DNA from: Anaerolineae bacterium
Lineage (GTDB): Bacteria > Chloroflexota > Anaerolineae > Aggregatilineales > UBA2796
Direction: 5' to 3'
NCBI GenBank assembly: GCA_019637615.1
Contig: JAHBVJ010000019.1
Location: forward strand, 62,001-126,000
Length of the DNA: 64,000 bases
The notes under the pieces were generated by a model. The model was not told where the DNA came from. It worked only from the letters and a program-made list of their open reading frames with translations, and searched no databases. This document shows, in pieces, positions 54,734 through 62,808 of this stretch. Position 1 is the stretch's first letter, and each line of letters starts with the position of its first letter. The position numbers and the translations under genes are program-made.

Positions 54734-55513
54734 ATGCAAACGTCCTTATTGATGCAGTTGTTGCAAGCGCTGGATGATGGACAACTCAAAGTAGTTGATC
54801 TGACGACGCCATTGGGGCCGGATACCGTCGTGATCGACTTGCCGCCGATTTTCGCCTCGTCGCCCGGTGTGACAATCACCAAGATTTCGCGCTATGACAG
54901 CGATGGCCCCGGCTGGTACTGGAATACGATCAATATGGGCGAGCACACAGGTACGCATTTCGACGCGCCTGTTCACTGGATCACGGGGAAAGACCTGCCC
55001 CAAAATACGACGGATAAGATTCCCCCGCGCAAGTTTATCGGCCCCGCGTGCGTGATCGATGTGAGCGGCGACGTGAGTTTGTTCGAGGATTTCCTGTTGA
55101 CTATCGAGCGTGTGGAAGCGTGGGAAGCCAGTTATGGCAAGGTTCCGGCGGGCGCATGGGTGCTGCTGCGCACCGATTGGAGCAAGCGCAAAGGTCGCGA
55201 CGCCTTCCTCAACGTGCGCGAAGACGGGGCGCATTCGCCGGGATTTCACCGCACATGCTCGGAATGGTTGGCGAAAGAACGGGATGTACTCGGCGTGGGC
55301 GTGGAAACGGTCGGTACGGACGCGGGACAGGCTGGTACCTTCGATCCGCCGTTCCCGAACCACCATTTCATGCATATGAACGGCAAATTTGGCCTCGCCA
55401 GCCTCGTCAACCTTGACCAACTGCCGCCGACGGGAGCCATTGTCATCGCCGCGCCGCTGAAGTTGGTAGACGGCTCAGGCAGTCCGCTGCGTGTACTGGC
55501 AATCACGCCATAA
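54734..55513 (+). CDS. Cyclase family (kynurenine formamidase-like) metal-dependent hydrolase
   Basis: 259 aa. The metal-binding motif is HTGTHFDAPVHW (His-x-Gly-Thr-His-x-Asp pattern at about residues 76-87). Additional family blocks are the opening VVDLTTPLGPDTVVIDLPP and the C-terminal GTDAGQAGTFDPPFPNHHFMHMNGKFGLASLVNLDQLPPTGAIVIAAPLKLVDGSGSPLRVLA. In the family it opens amide or lactone rings. The start ATG 54734 has GGGGAG seven bases upstream; 54728 is a TTG. It follows the decarboxylase subunits by 49 bases and probably works with them. Confidence 0.88.
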   Translation: MQTSLLMQLLQALDDGQLKVVDLTTPLGPDTVVIDLPPIFASSPGVTITKISRYDSDGPGWYWNTINMGEHTGTHFDAPVHWITGKDLPQNTTDKIPPRKFIGPACVIDVSGDVSLFEDFLLTIERVEAWEASYGKVPAGAWVLLRTDWSKRKGRDAFLNVREDGAHSPGFHRTCSEWLAKERDVLGVGVETVGTDAGQAGTFDPPFPNHHFMHMNGKFGLASLVNLDQLPPTGAIVIAAPLKLVDGSGSPLRVLAITP

Positions 55514-55548
55514 TTTATGCGCTTACCGAAGCCGGAGCAGCAACGTTC

Positions 55549-57585
55549 ATGATCTATGAGGCTCCTACCGAGATCGGACGCGGTGGTATCAAGCCCACCG
55601 AGGTGGATGGACGGCTGCGCGATCCCCGCACCGTACTGGCAATGCGCTTGCTATGGTTCGCTATCGCGCTGCTGTGTATTACGGCTTTCGCGGTAGCCAT
55701 CCCTTATTTGCGTAACCGGCTGCTGACTGATGCGCAGTCGTATGCAGCCGCGCTTGCTTCACTTGGGCTGAGTCAAGAATTCTATGCGACGTACCTCACT
55801 ATCCGCGAACTGCTGATCGTCGCGCCGGGGCTGCTGCTCGGCACGTTTCTGTTCATGCGACGTTCGGATAACCGCATGGTGCTGCTGCTGTCCATCGCGA
55901 TGGTGACACTTGCAACCAGTTCGGGCGAGGCGATCCCGTCGCTGCCAAATGCGTGGCAGTGGGCGGCCTATTTCATCAATGTGTTCAGCTTGATGATCAC
56001 GCTCGTGGTGATTATGGTGCTGCCCGATGGCAAGTTCCATCCGCGCTGGTGCTTCGTGGTCGTGGCGGCGTACCTCGTCTGGGAGTTGATCTATTTCTAT
56101 CCGCTGATCGATCTCGTCAACAAAGCCGAAAATTTCTCGATCCTGCGGCTGGTGCGTCTGATCTTCTTTGGAGTGGCGATAGGTATCCAGATTTACCGTT
56201 ACCGCGTGTACTACGTGCCGATGCAGCGCCAGCAAACCAAATGGGTGATTTTTGGCCTCGCTGTTGTGTTGTTCGGCAATGTGTTGGTGCTGTTGATCCG
56301 CACGCTGTGGCCCGTCGTTCCGGCGGACAATCCGTCGGTATGGTTCTTGCAGGTGTTCATCCTGATCCCGCTGCTGCGCATTGTGCCGTTTCTGCTGACG
56401 TATGTCTCATTGGTATTCGCTGTCAACCGATACCGCTTGTGGGAAGTTGACCTATTCATCAATCGCGGGTTGGTGGTGGCGGGCCTAACCCTACTGCTCG
56501 GCATCGTTTTTTTTCTGGTAGTCTACCTACTGCAAGGCATTTTGCAGACCGTTACCGGATCAACGCAGTCGAATATCGCGATCATCATGTCCACGTTGGC
56601 GATCGGGGCATTGTTCCAGCCCGTACGGAAGCAATTGCAGTTTTTCGTTGACCGCCGTCTGTACGGCATCAAGGTTAATTTCCGTGCTCCACGCCTTGAG
56701 CGTCCCGCGCCACCACCTCTCAGCGAGAGCGCGATTACAGGCAAGCATTTTGGCGAATATCAGGTAATCGGGATGCTAGGACGCGGCGGGATGGGCGATG
56801 TATACCGCGCGCGTCAGAGCAACCTGAACCGCGAGGTGGCGGTGAAGGTGCTGCCCGCCGTCAAAGCAATCAACGAGGAATATCGCGCCCGATTCGAGCG
56901 TGAAGCCAAAACCGTCGCGACGCTGCATCATCCCAATATCGTGCAGGTCTTCGATTTCGGGGAGCAAAATGGCGACACGTACATGGTGATGGAGTACGTC
57001 GAGGGCGAAGGTTTGGATGCGTATATCCGCCAACATGCGCCGCTGTCGTTGGAAGTGGTGCAATCGATCATGGAGGATGTGTGCGCGGCGCTCGATTACG
57101 CACACGATCAAGGCTTGGTGCATCGCGATGTGAAGCCGTCGAACGTGATGCTGCGTCCGGTGACTACACAGTCGCCGCGCCCCTTCGGGTACCGCGCGAT
57201 TTTGATGGATTTCGGCGTGGCGCGCATCGTCACCGATGTGAGCACGCTCACACAATCGGGCGTGATCGTTGGCACGTTCGATTACATGTCGCCAGAGCAA
57301 ATTTCTGGCGCGCGGACGGTCGATCATCGCGCGGATATTTATTCGCTCGGCGTGATGTTGTTCCAGATGTTGACAGGCAAGCTCCCGTTCGCGGGCGATA
57401 ATCCGGGGGTGATCGTGTTTTCGCACATGCAGCGCCCCGCGCCCGACCCACGCGAGTTTCAACCGACGATTCCGGCGCATGTGGCATTCGCAGTAGTCCG
57501 CGCGTTGTCAAAGGTGCCAGATTTCCGCTTCGAGCGAGCTGGCGAATTGGCGTTGGCGCTGCACGCTGAATACGAGATGTTGTAG
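55549..57585 (+). CDS. Membrane Ser/Thr protein kinase with N-terminal sensor-type membrane domain
   Basis: 678 aa. The N-terminal 370 residues have eight or so membrane segments and end in VFAVNRYRLWEVDLFINRGLVVAG ... ALFQPVRKQLQFFVDRRLYGI, a block normally placed before histidine kinase or adenylate cyclase modules in Chloroflexota and Actinobacteria. The C-terminal 280 residues are a Hanks-type kinase: Gly loop GRGGMGDVY (from Gly411), Lys433 (VAVKVL), HRD catalytic Asp527 (VHRDVKPSNVML) and DFG Asp554, with SPEQI in the activation region. All catalytic residues are present. There is no PASTA domain. It is 35 bases after the cyclase gene and could be co-transcribed. Confidence 0.9.
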   Translation: MIYEAPTEIGRGGIKPTEVDGRLRDPRTVLAMRLLWFAIALLCITAFAVAIPYLRNRLLTDAQSYAAALASLGLSQEFYATYLTIRELLIVAPGLLLGTFLFMRRSDNRMVLLLSIAMVTLATSSGEAIPSLPNAWQWAAYFINVFSLMITLVVIMVLPDGKFHPRWCFVVVAAYLVWELIYFYPLIDLVNKAENFSILRLVRLIFFGVAIGIQIYRYRVYYVPMQRQQTKWVIFGLAVVLFGNVLVLLIRTLWPVVPADNPSVWFLQVFILIPLLRIVPFLLTYVSLVFAVNRYRLWEVDLFINRGLVVAGLTLLLGIVFFLVVYLLQGILQTVTGSTQSNIAIIMSTLAIGALFQPVRKQLQFFVDRRLYGIKVNFRAPRLERPAPPPLSESAITGKHFGEYQVIGMLGRGGMGDVYRARQSNLNREVAVKVLPAVKAINEEYRARFEREAKTVATLHHPNIVQVFDFGEQNGDTYMVMEYVEGEGLDAYIRQHAPLSLEVVQSIMEDVCAALDYAHDQGLVHRDVKPSNVMLRPVTTQSPRPFGYRAILMDFGVARIVTDVSTLTQSGVIVGTFDYMSPEQISGARTVDHRADIYSLGVMLFQMLTGKLPFAGDNPGVIVFSHMQRPAPDPREFQPTIPAHVAFAVVRALSKVPDFRFERAGELALALHAEYEML

Positions 57586-57600
57586 CGATACGATAGCATG

Positions 57601-57630
57601 ACAATCCCTTGTCTTTGAACGAGGGATTGT
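57601..57630. terminator. Hairpin between convergent genes
   Basis: Perfect 9-bp stem ACAATCCCT/AGGGATTGT with a 12-base loop, located between the kinase stop and the hydrolase stop. No T run follows on either side. Confidence 0.4.
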
Positions 57631-57641
57631 CGTCACAAGCA

Positions 57642-59336
57642 CTAGTGATCGAAGATCACTTCGGAATAGGCCGCACTCGCACCATCAAGCAGCGAGGTAG
57701 TTTCGCCACGCAGATGTTTGCCGAAGAAGGCTAATAGATAATCACTGCTCACGCGCCAGCCGCGTTCCGCATCGATAGTGACCACACCGCCTAAATTCGG
57801 CTTCAGGGCGGGCTGCTGCTGCACCAAGAAAGGTAAATCGGTGAAGCTGTTGTGACGCGTCCCGACGAGGCTGAGGTGATACGCCGCTGACGAGGCTGTG
57901 AGCGCTGCCGTCGCCGCTTTTTGGCGATCACGCTTGATCGCTTCGCACAGATCGTGCAATCCGAAGGGTGGATTCGCGCTCAGGGCTTGCACTTCACGGA
58001 CAAATTGGTCGCACGGGATCACTTCGGAATCCATCAGCATGATAGGTTGCGATAATCCAACCACAGCGACTTCGCCCCGTAACGGCACATCGATCACCGC
58101 GACGGCCTTGCAGCGTTGATCTTGACGACAGGCTTCCGCCATCGTCGCGCCGCCAAAGGAATGCCCGATCAGGCCAAGATGAGCCAGATCGAGATGTCCA
58201 GCGAGGGCGGACTCGCTGGTGTTCAGCGCCGCAATCTGGTCGAGCACGAAGCGGACATCGGCAACTCTCAATGCCAGCGTTTCGTCGGTTTCCGGTGTCG
58301 CGGCTTGCAGTGCTTGAATGACCTGACCGTCCGGCAGCGTGGTCAGGAAGGCGTTGTAGGTGTGGTCGATACCAAACACGATGTAGCCGTGACTGGCGAT
58401 TTCTTCGAGCAGCGCTGTTGAAAAGGCGCTATTGCTTTGATTGCCATGCGAGAAAACCAGCACCGGATATTTGGGCTGCGCGGCTGAGATCGGCGCGTTG
58501 GCAACGGCGTGGCTGGTGATTTTCGCGGCGTTGACCGCCCAGATCGTTTTGATCGCCTCGCTCATCGCCTCAGTGAGATAGGGCGCAGGTTGGGCGTCTG
58601 ACACGACATCCGCCGGATACCATGCCCATACCGTCAATATGCGTTTAGCGGCCTTGTCTTCAGCATAGATTTCTTGACGCGCGGAATCTACCCACGTAAA
58701 GATCGTGCGTCCAACCGCGTAGTGACCCGTTAACGCGGGGAGCGTGACGGCGGTGGTAGGCAGTGGCGCAGCGGTGGCAGTCGGGTTGGGAGTCGCCATG
58801 ACGACTTCTTCGCCCGCGAACCGAATGCCGACGAGCACCGCATGGGCGTCGTTGATGCTGCCCATGAGCGCGATCATGCTCGGCGCGGTGAAGATGGTCA
58901 GGATGGCGGTGTTTCGCTTGATCTGTGTGTCGGTGTAGTAGATTCTGCCATCGCCCAGTTGATACACATTTTCCTGCCACACCCCATTTACCGCCGAGGC
59001 ATCGCCCGTGTGCATTAACGTCGCTTTGGTCAGATCGATGGTTGGCGCGATGAGAGCCATCGCCGCCGCGATACCAGTTTTTACATCAGCCGCTTCAAGC
59101 GTGACGAGATACATGGCTGAATCGCCTTTGGTGTACATGCCGTACTGACTGGTGCTTGCATTCGTCCAACCAGCGGGGATAGGGGCGGTGAAATGACCCA
59201 TCGCGTCTGCATAGCCGTTGCCTTCTTGTAAGACCGTCGGCCCTGACGCAAGCGACAACACGAACAACACCACCGCGATAGCCACAATTACCGCGATCAA
59301 CATCAAATAACGCAGTCGGAAGAACCGTGAACGCAT
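57642..59336 (-). CDS. Membrane-anchored or secreted alpha/beta hydrolase, PAF-acetylhydrolase-like
   Basis: 564 aa. N-terminal membrane segment (about 10-31), then a domain of 150 residues of unknown type, a Pro/Thr linker (about 182-200), and an alpha/beta hydrolase domain: oxyanion VLVFSHGNQSNSAFS, nucleophile GHSFGG (Ser near residue 395), DSEVIPCDQ as acid region, and GTRHNSFTDLP containing the His. The layout is nearest to platelet-activating factor acetylhydrolase II or dienelactone-type enzymes. It faces outside. No enzyme substrate can be named. Confidence 0.85.
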   Translation of the reverse strand: MRSRFFRLRYLMLIAVIVAIAVVLFVLSLASGPTVLQEGNGYADAMGHFTAPIPAGWTNASTSQYGMYTKGDSAMYLVTLEAADVKTGIAAAMALIAPTIDLTKATLMHTGDASAVNGVWQENVYQLGDGRIYYTDTQIKRNTAILTIFTAPSMIALMGSINDAHAVLVGIRFAGEEVVMATPNPTATAAPLPTTAVTLPALTGHYAVGRTIFTWVDSARQEIYAEDKAAKRILTVWAWYPADVVSDAQPAPYLTEAMSEAIKTIWAVNAAKITSHAVANAPISAAQPKYPVLVFSHGNQSNSAFSTALLEEIASHGYIVFGIDHTYNAFLTTLPDGQVIQALQAATPETDETLALRVADVRFVLDQIAALNTSESALAGHLDLAHLGLIGHSFGGATMAEACRQDQRCKAVAVIDVPLRGEVAVVGLSQPIMLMDSEVIPCDQFVREVQALSANPPFGLHDLCEAIKRDRQKAATAALTASSAAYHLSLVGTRHNSFTDLPFLVQQQPALKPNLGGVVTIDAERGWRVSSDYLLAFFGKHLRGETTSLLDGASAAYSEVIFDH

Positions 59337-59579
59337 GATAGTTTCCCCTCAGATAGTGCGAGATGATGGCTGTAGCTTACGACGAGGAGAGGATCAAAGG
59401 ATGTAGCCAGCGTCATGATCCAAAGTCATGAAAAGACATGACCGCGAGCATGACGTTAGCCATGCTCGGAGCGCGCAGCAGGCGGTAGGAGTTGATCTTG
59501 GCGTGGTTCTGCTACAATCCGAAAGGTGGCTTCAACATCCGGGGGGATGTTTATCTATAGGGAAGGGGACTTACCATTC

Positions 59580-59780
59580 ATGCGTACTATCATGCGATAT
59601 GGAGGGATTCTCATCGCGCTGGTTGGCGGCATATTTTTCCTGCAAGGGATCGGCGTGTTACCGGGCAGTTTCATGACCAATGATCCGTTCTGGGCGGTAG
59701 TCGGCGCGATTATGGTCGTGGTAGCCGTGGTATTGATCTACTTTGGTGTGCGCAATAAGCCTGCGAATCCCAGCACGTGA
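59580..59780 (+). CDS. Small conserved membrane protein
   Basis: 66 aa from the ATG at 59580 (AAGGGGAC 13-17 bases upstream; the earlier in-frame ATG at 59526 has no signal). Two membrane segments (about 5-25 and 32-54) with RYGGILIALVGGIFFLQGIGVLPGSFMTNDPFWAVVGAIMVVVAVVLIYF. The FLQGxGVLPGSFM-x-x-xPFW pattern is a small family seen widely in bacteria, without assigned role. It stands alone between two oppositely directed genes. Confidence 0.75.
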   Translation: MRTIMRYGGILIALVGGIFFLQGIGVLPGSFMTNDPFWAVVGAIMVVVAVVLIYFGVRNKPANPST

Positions 59781-59839
59781 TCATCCGTTAGATGCAGTGG
59801 ATCGCGATGTTCCGTCCACTGCATCTTGAGTCTGCCGGA

Positions 59840-60148
59840 CTAAACCTTGATCTGTACCTCGTCACCGACAACACGCACTTCATAGGCCGGAACATCTTTA
59901 ATAGCGGGGAAACTCAGGACTTTGCCGTTGGTGATGTCGAAGGTCGCGCCGTGACGCGGACATTCGATCACCGTGCCTTCTAAGGTGCCTTCCGCTAGTG
60001 GGCCGTCGTCGTGCGTGCATAAGTCTTCAATCGCATAGAAGTTATCGCTCACCTTGAACACGGCGATATAGTGATCATTCACTTCCACTACGATACGGTC
60101 GCCGGATTCAAATTCTTGAGCGGAAGCGACGGTGACGAATTCAGGCAT
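59840..60148 (-). CDS. Rieske-type [2Fe-2S] ferredoxin
   Basis: 102 aa. Cluster ligands are CTH (DLCTHDDGPLAEG) and CPRH (VIECPRHGATFDITNGKVL), the two-Cys two-His pattern. It resembles NirD or biphenyl dioxygenase ferredoxins, which pass electrons to oxygenases or reductases. No oxygenase is encoded nearby. The ATG lies one base after the amidase stop, so the two genes are probably translated from one message, together with the iscU-like and rhodanese genes upstream. Confidence 0.9.
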   Translation of the reverse strand: MPEFVTVASAQEFESGDRIVVEVNDHYIAVFKVSDNFYAIEDLCTHDDGPLAEGTLEGTVIECPRHGATFDITNGKVLSFPAIKDVPAYEVRVVGDEVQIKV

Positions 60149-60149
60149 A

Positions 60150-61874
60150 CTACTTCTTCTTTCTGGTGCTGCGCGGTGATGCTTTAGTTGTTTCTAGGCG
60201 AGGCGAACGGCGCGCTTGGGTGGTCTGCTCGAAGGCATAGCCAAGGCGGATCAAGGTTGGCTCGGAGAGATAGTCTCCAACGAAGGTAATCCCAAACGGA
60301 CGTCCGCGTTTATAACCCGCCGGAACGGTGAGCGCAGGGAAACCGGGCGGGCAGTAGATGGGCGAGAACGAACTGCCATTCGTGATCAGGGCGTCAAGCC
60401 GATAGTCGTTCAACACTTGGCGGATCAACTTTTGGCGCGTTTCGGCTAATCCCTGTGCGAGTGTGTGATATTCCGCTTCCGTAAGTTTGATATTCTCCGA
60501 CCCTTCGACCAAATCTTGACCATAAGGAACGCGATTGGTGGGATCTGCCTGATTGAAGGCGACGATTTCCGCGACGGACTTCACGCGGCTGTTGGTGGCG
60601 GCGAGATACTGATTCACGCCTGCACGAAAGCCATAGCTCAACACGGCAAGGTAGGGCTTTTCATCGGATTCCGCGAATGGTGAGATAGCCAGATCGAGCG
60701 GCACTTCGATGAGTTCTGCGCCAGCCTCGCGTAAAGTAGCTAGTATACTTTGGTCAAATTGAAGGAACTGCGTTTTCTTCTTGGGCAATGTCGGATCGCT
60801 CGGCACGGGCACGCCGATCCGCGCGCCACGCAATCCATCCGCTTTTAAGTAGGCGGTGAAGTCCTTACCATGCAATGAAGTCGCTTTCGCTGTGATCGAG
60901 TCGTTGGCGTCACTGCCGCTCAACGCGCCAAGCAAGATCGCCGCGTCGGTGACTGTCCGCGTTATCGGGCCAGCGGTGTCCATGTAGTCGCAGATCGGGA
61001 TGATGCGGTCACGGCTGACGACACCCAAACTCGGCTTGATGCCCACCACCGTATTCGCGGATGAAGGCGAAGTGATTGAGCCGGTGGTTTCCGAGCCAAC
61101 CGTCACCGTCGCCAAGTTTGCCGCTGCCGCGACTGCCGAGCCTGAACTCGACCCGCTGGGATCGTATTTGCCGTAGGGATTGCGCACCTGCCCCCCGTTG
61201 GCGCTGAAGCCGCTGGGGGCTTTGCTGGACATCCAATAGGCCCATTCGGACATGTTGGCTTTGCCGAGGATGATCGCGCCCGCTTCGCGCAGCCGCGTCA
61301 CGAGGAAAGCATCCCGATCCGCGCGTTCTTCCACCAGCGCTTTGACGCCCGCTGTGTTGTGCAACCCATCGCCTGTGCCGATGTTATCTTTGAGCAGAAC
61401 GGGAATACCATGCAGTGCGCCGCGTCGTTTGCCTGCCTTCCACTCGGCATCTCGCTCGCGGGCAATGTCGAGCGCGACGGGGTTGAGTTCTCCCACGCTT
61501 TGCAGCTTACCGACATCGTAGCGCTTGATGCGGTAGAGGTAATACAAGGTCAACTGCTCGAAAGTCAGTTTACCCGCCTCCACCAACCTATAAATATCGG
61601 TAATCGTTCCCGTTAACAGCGTCTTATCCAGCGCGGCGGCTTTGGAAGCGGTCATTTTAGGGAGTGCGTCCGCAAATGGCGTGAAATCGAGCACGCGCTT
61701 ACCTGAGTAGATGGGTTCGAGGCCGATCTCAATGCGCGGCGATTTGAAGACACCCTCTTTTTTCTTTTTCGCTGGCGCTGATTTCGCGGCTTTCGTCGCG
61801 GCGGTCAGCAGAACGGCACCTAACCCAAACGACATGGCAAGATTGATGACGGTAGCGATAGATCGGCGTTTCAT
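60150..61874 (-). CDS. Secreted amidase-signature hydrolase
   Basis: 574 aa from the ATG at 61874, giving a signal-type N-terminus (KRRSIATVINLAMSFGLGAVLL; the longer frame adds 33 residues without a binding site). The amidase signature region has KDNIGTGDGLHNTAGV with the catalytic Lys, and PSGSSSGSAVAAAANLATVTVGSETTGSITSPSSAN with the cis-Ser and nucleophile Ser. Endings and length fit bacterial amidases of the Glu-tRNA amidotransferase A type but with a secreted form. It sits between the IscU-like and Rieske genes in an operon of sulfur/iron-sulfur genes, which is unexpected. Substrate unknown. Confidence 0.88.
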   Translation of the reverse strand: MKRRSIATVINLAMSFGLGAVLLTAATKAAKSAPAKKKKEGVFKSPRIEIGLEPIYSGKRVLDFTPFADALPKMTASKAAALDKTLLTGTITDIYRLVEAGKLTFEQLTLYYLYRIKRYDVGKLQSVGELNPVALDIARERDAEWKAGKRRGALHGIPVLLKDNIGTGDGLHNTAGVKALVEERADRDAFLVTRLREAGAIILGKANMSEWAYWMSSKAPSGFSANGGQVRNPYGKYDPSGSSSGSAVAAAANLATVTVGSETTGSITSPSSANTVVGIKPSLGVVSRDRIIPICDYMDTAGPITRTVTDAAILLGALSGSDANDSITAKATSLHGKDFTAYLKADGLRGARIGVPVPSDPTLPKKKTQFLQFDQSILATLREAGAELIEVPLDLAISPFAESDEKPYLAVLSYGFRAGVNQYLAATNSRVKSVAEIVAFNQADPTNRVPYGQDLVEGSENIKLTEAEYHTLAQGLAETRQKLIRQVLNDYRLDALITNGSSFSPIYCPPGFPALTVPAGYKRGRPFGITFVGDYLSEPTLIRLGYAFEQTTQARRSPRLETTKASPRSTRKKK

Positions 61875-61923
61875 GAGACAACTCGCTTGGTGATGGCAAA
61901 TAGCGGCGATTAACCGGGCGTTG

Positions 61924-62358
61924 TTAGCTCTGCGCGTTTTGCTGCTGTTGGTAGCGATAGCGTTTTTCGGCATTCTTGACCGCGCTCAGTCCGAGCGTGA
62001 TGCATTTCGGGCGGGTGGCAGCGACGGCTTGTCCACCGATCTCATCGACCCATTCTTTGGGATCGAGCGCGGCGATCTCGCTCAGAGTCTTACCGATCAC
62101 CATCTCGGTCAAGATTGAGGTCGCCCCACGACTCACCGAGCAGCTTGTATTCGGGTTGTCGGTGTTGGGATTCTCATCGACAAACGAGATGTCCACCACG
62201 CGCTCTTGGTCATCCAACTTGAGAAAAACGGTGATCAGATCGCCACAGCCGGGATTGCCGTAGGTCATCTGCACGGTGGAATCCGCCATGCGCCCGTAGT
62301 GTCGCGGATTTTCCACATGGTCGGTGATCATTTCGATAAACATCTGACTATCAAACAT
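61924..62358 (-). CDS. IscU/NifU-like iron-sulfur cluster scaffold protein
   Basis: 144 aa. Three cluster-ligand cysteines in family positions: Cys38 (YGNPGCGDLI), Cys73 (NTSCSVSRGATSIL) and Cys119 (RPKCITLGLSAVKNAE). The family assembles [2Fe-2S] clusters on these residues from sulfide delivered by cysteine desulfurase or another donor. It follows the Ser-repeat gene by 33 bases and precedes the amidase gene by 49 bases. A rhodanese upstream may be the sulfur donor; no desulfurase is in the window. Confidence 0.9.
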   Translation of the reverse strand: MFDSQMFIEMITDHVENPRHYGRMADSTVQMTYGNPGCGDLITVFLKLDDQERVVDISFVDENPNTDNPNTSCSVSRGATSILTEMVIGKTLSEIAALDPKEWVDEIGGQAVAATRPKCITLGLSAVKNAEKRYRYQQQQNAQS

Positions 62359-62391
62359 CGGAGCCTCGATTCTCAGGCTGAGTCATCACGT

Positions 62392-62709
62392 CTACGATTC
62401 TTTCTTATCGGACGACCACAGCGCAGATAGATGTTGTGAACGATAACGGAGGAACCCTCGGTAGCCCAAGATCGAGGCTACACTGAACAAACTCAGGACG
62501 GATGCCACCGACAAGACACTCAGCACACTGCCTAGCGACCCGATGGATAGGGTACTGGCGACACTCCCAATGGACAACGTGCTCGCTACACTGCCGATGG
62601 ACAGCGTGCTGCTGACGCTGCCAATCGAGAGGAAACTATCGATGCTGACGATACTCAGCACACTGTTCTCGCTGGCTAGGCTGCGGATGCTAGGTCTTTT
62701 AATGCTCAT
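62392..62709 (-). CDS. Repetitive protein with serine at every third residue
   Basis: 105 aa from the ATG at 62709 (a GTG lies three codons upstream; both have weak binding sites). From about residue 13 the sequence runs as uninterrupted Ser-x-x triplets for more than 20 repeats (SVLSIVSIDSFLSIGSVS and so on), with Val, Ile, Leu, Gly or Ala between. The DNA shows three imperfect 27-bp tandem units (62546-62626). The ending is basic (YRGFLRYRSQHLSALWSSDKKES). Similar Ser/Gly repeat proteins occur in Actinobacteria, but I know no function. A beta-solenoid or membrane-associated fold is possible. Its coding status is not certain, since the repeat itself could be a noncoding element. Confidence 0.6.
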   Translation of the reverse strand: MSIKRPSIRSLASENSVLSIVSIDSFLSIGSVSSTLSIGSVASTLSIGSVASTLSIGSLGSVLSVLSVASVLSLFSVASILGYRGFLRYRSQHLSALWSSDKKES

Positions 62710-62751
62710 GCAGCACACTTTCTACTTTTACGGCTGGCTTGTGATCCGACA

Positions 62752-62779
62752 TCCCTCTCTTAAATGATGCCGAGAGGGA
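62752..62779 (-). other. Hairpin between rhodanese and Ser-repeat genes
   Basis: Perfect 8-bp stem TCCCTCTC/GAGAGGGA with a 12-base loop, 30 bases after the rhodanese stop. The minus-strand tail (TGTCGGATCAC) has no T run. It may trim or stabilise the message between the two genes rather than end it. Confidence 0.45.
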
Positions 62780-62808
62780 CGCCCAAAATGGGTTAGCCAG
62801 TTATCGCG

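Noticed and set aside
59428..59676. 82-codon plus-strand frame upstream of the small membrane protein
   Set aside because: Overlaps the start of a better-supported small gene in another frame and has no binding site.
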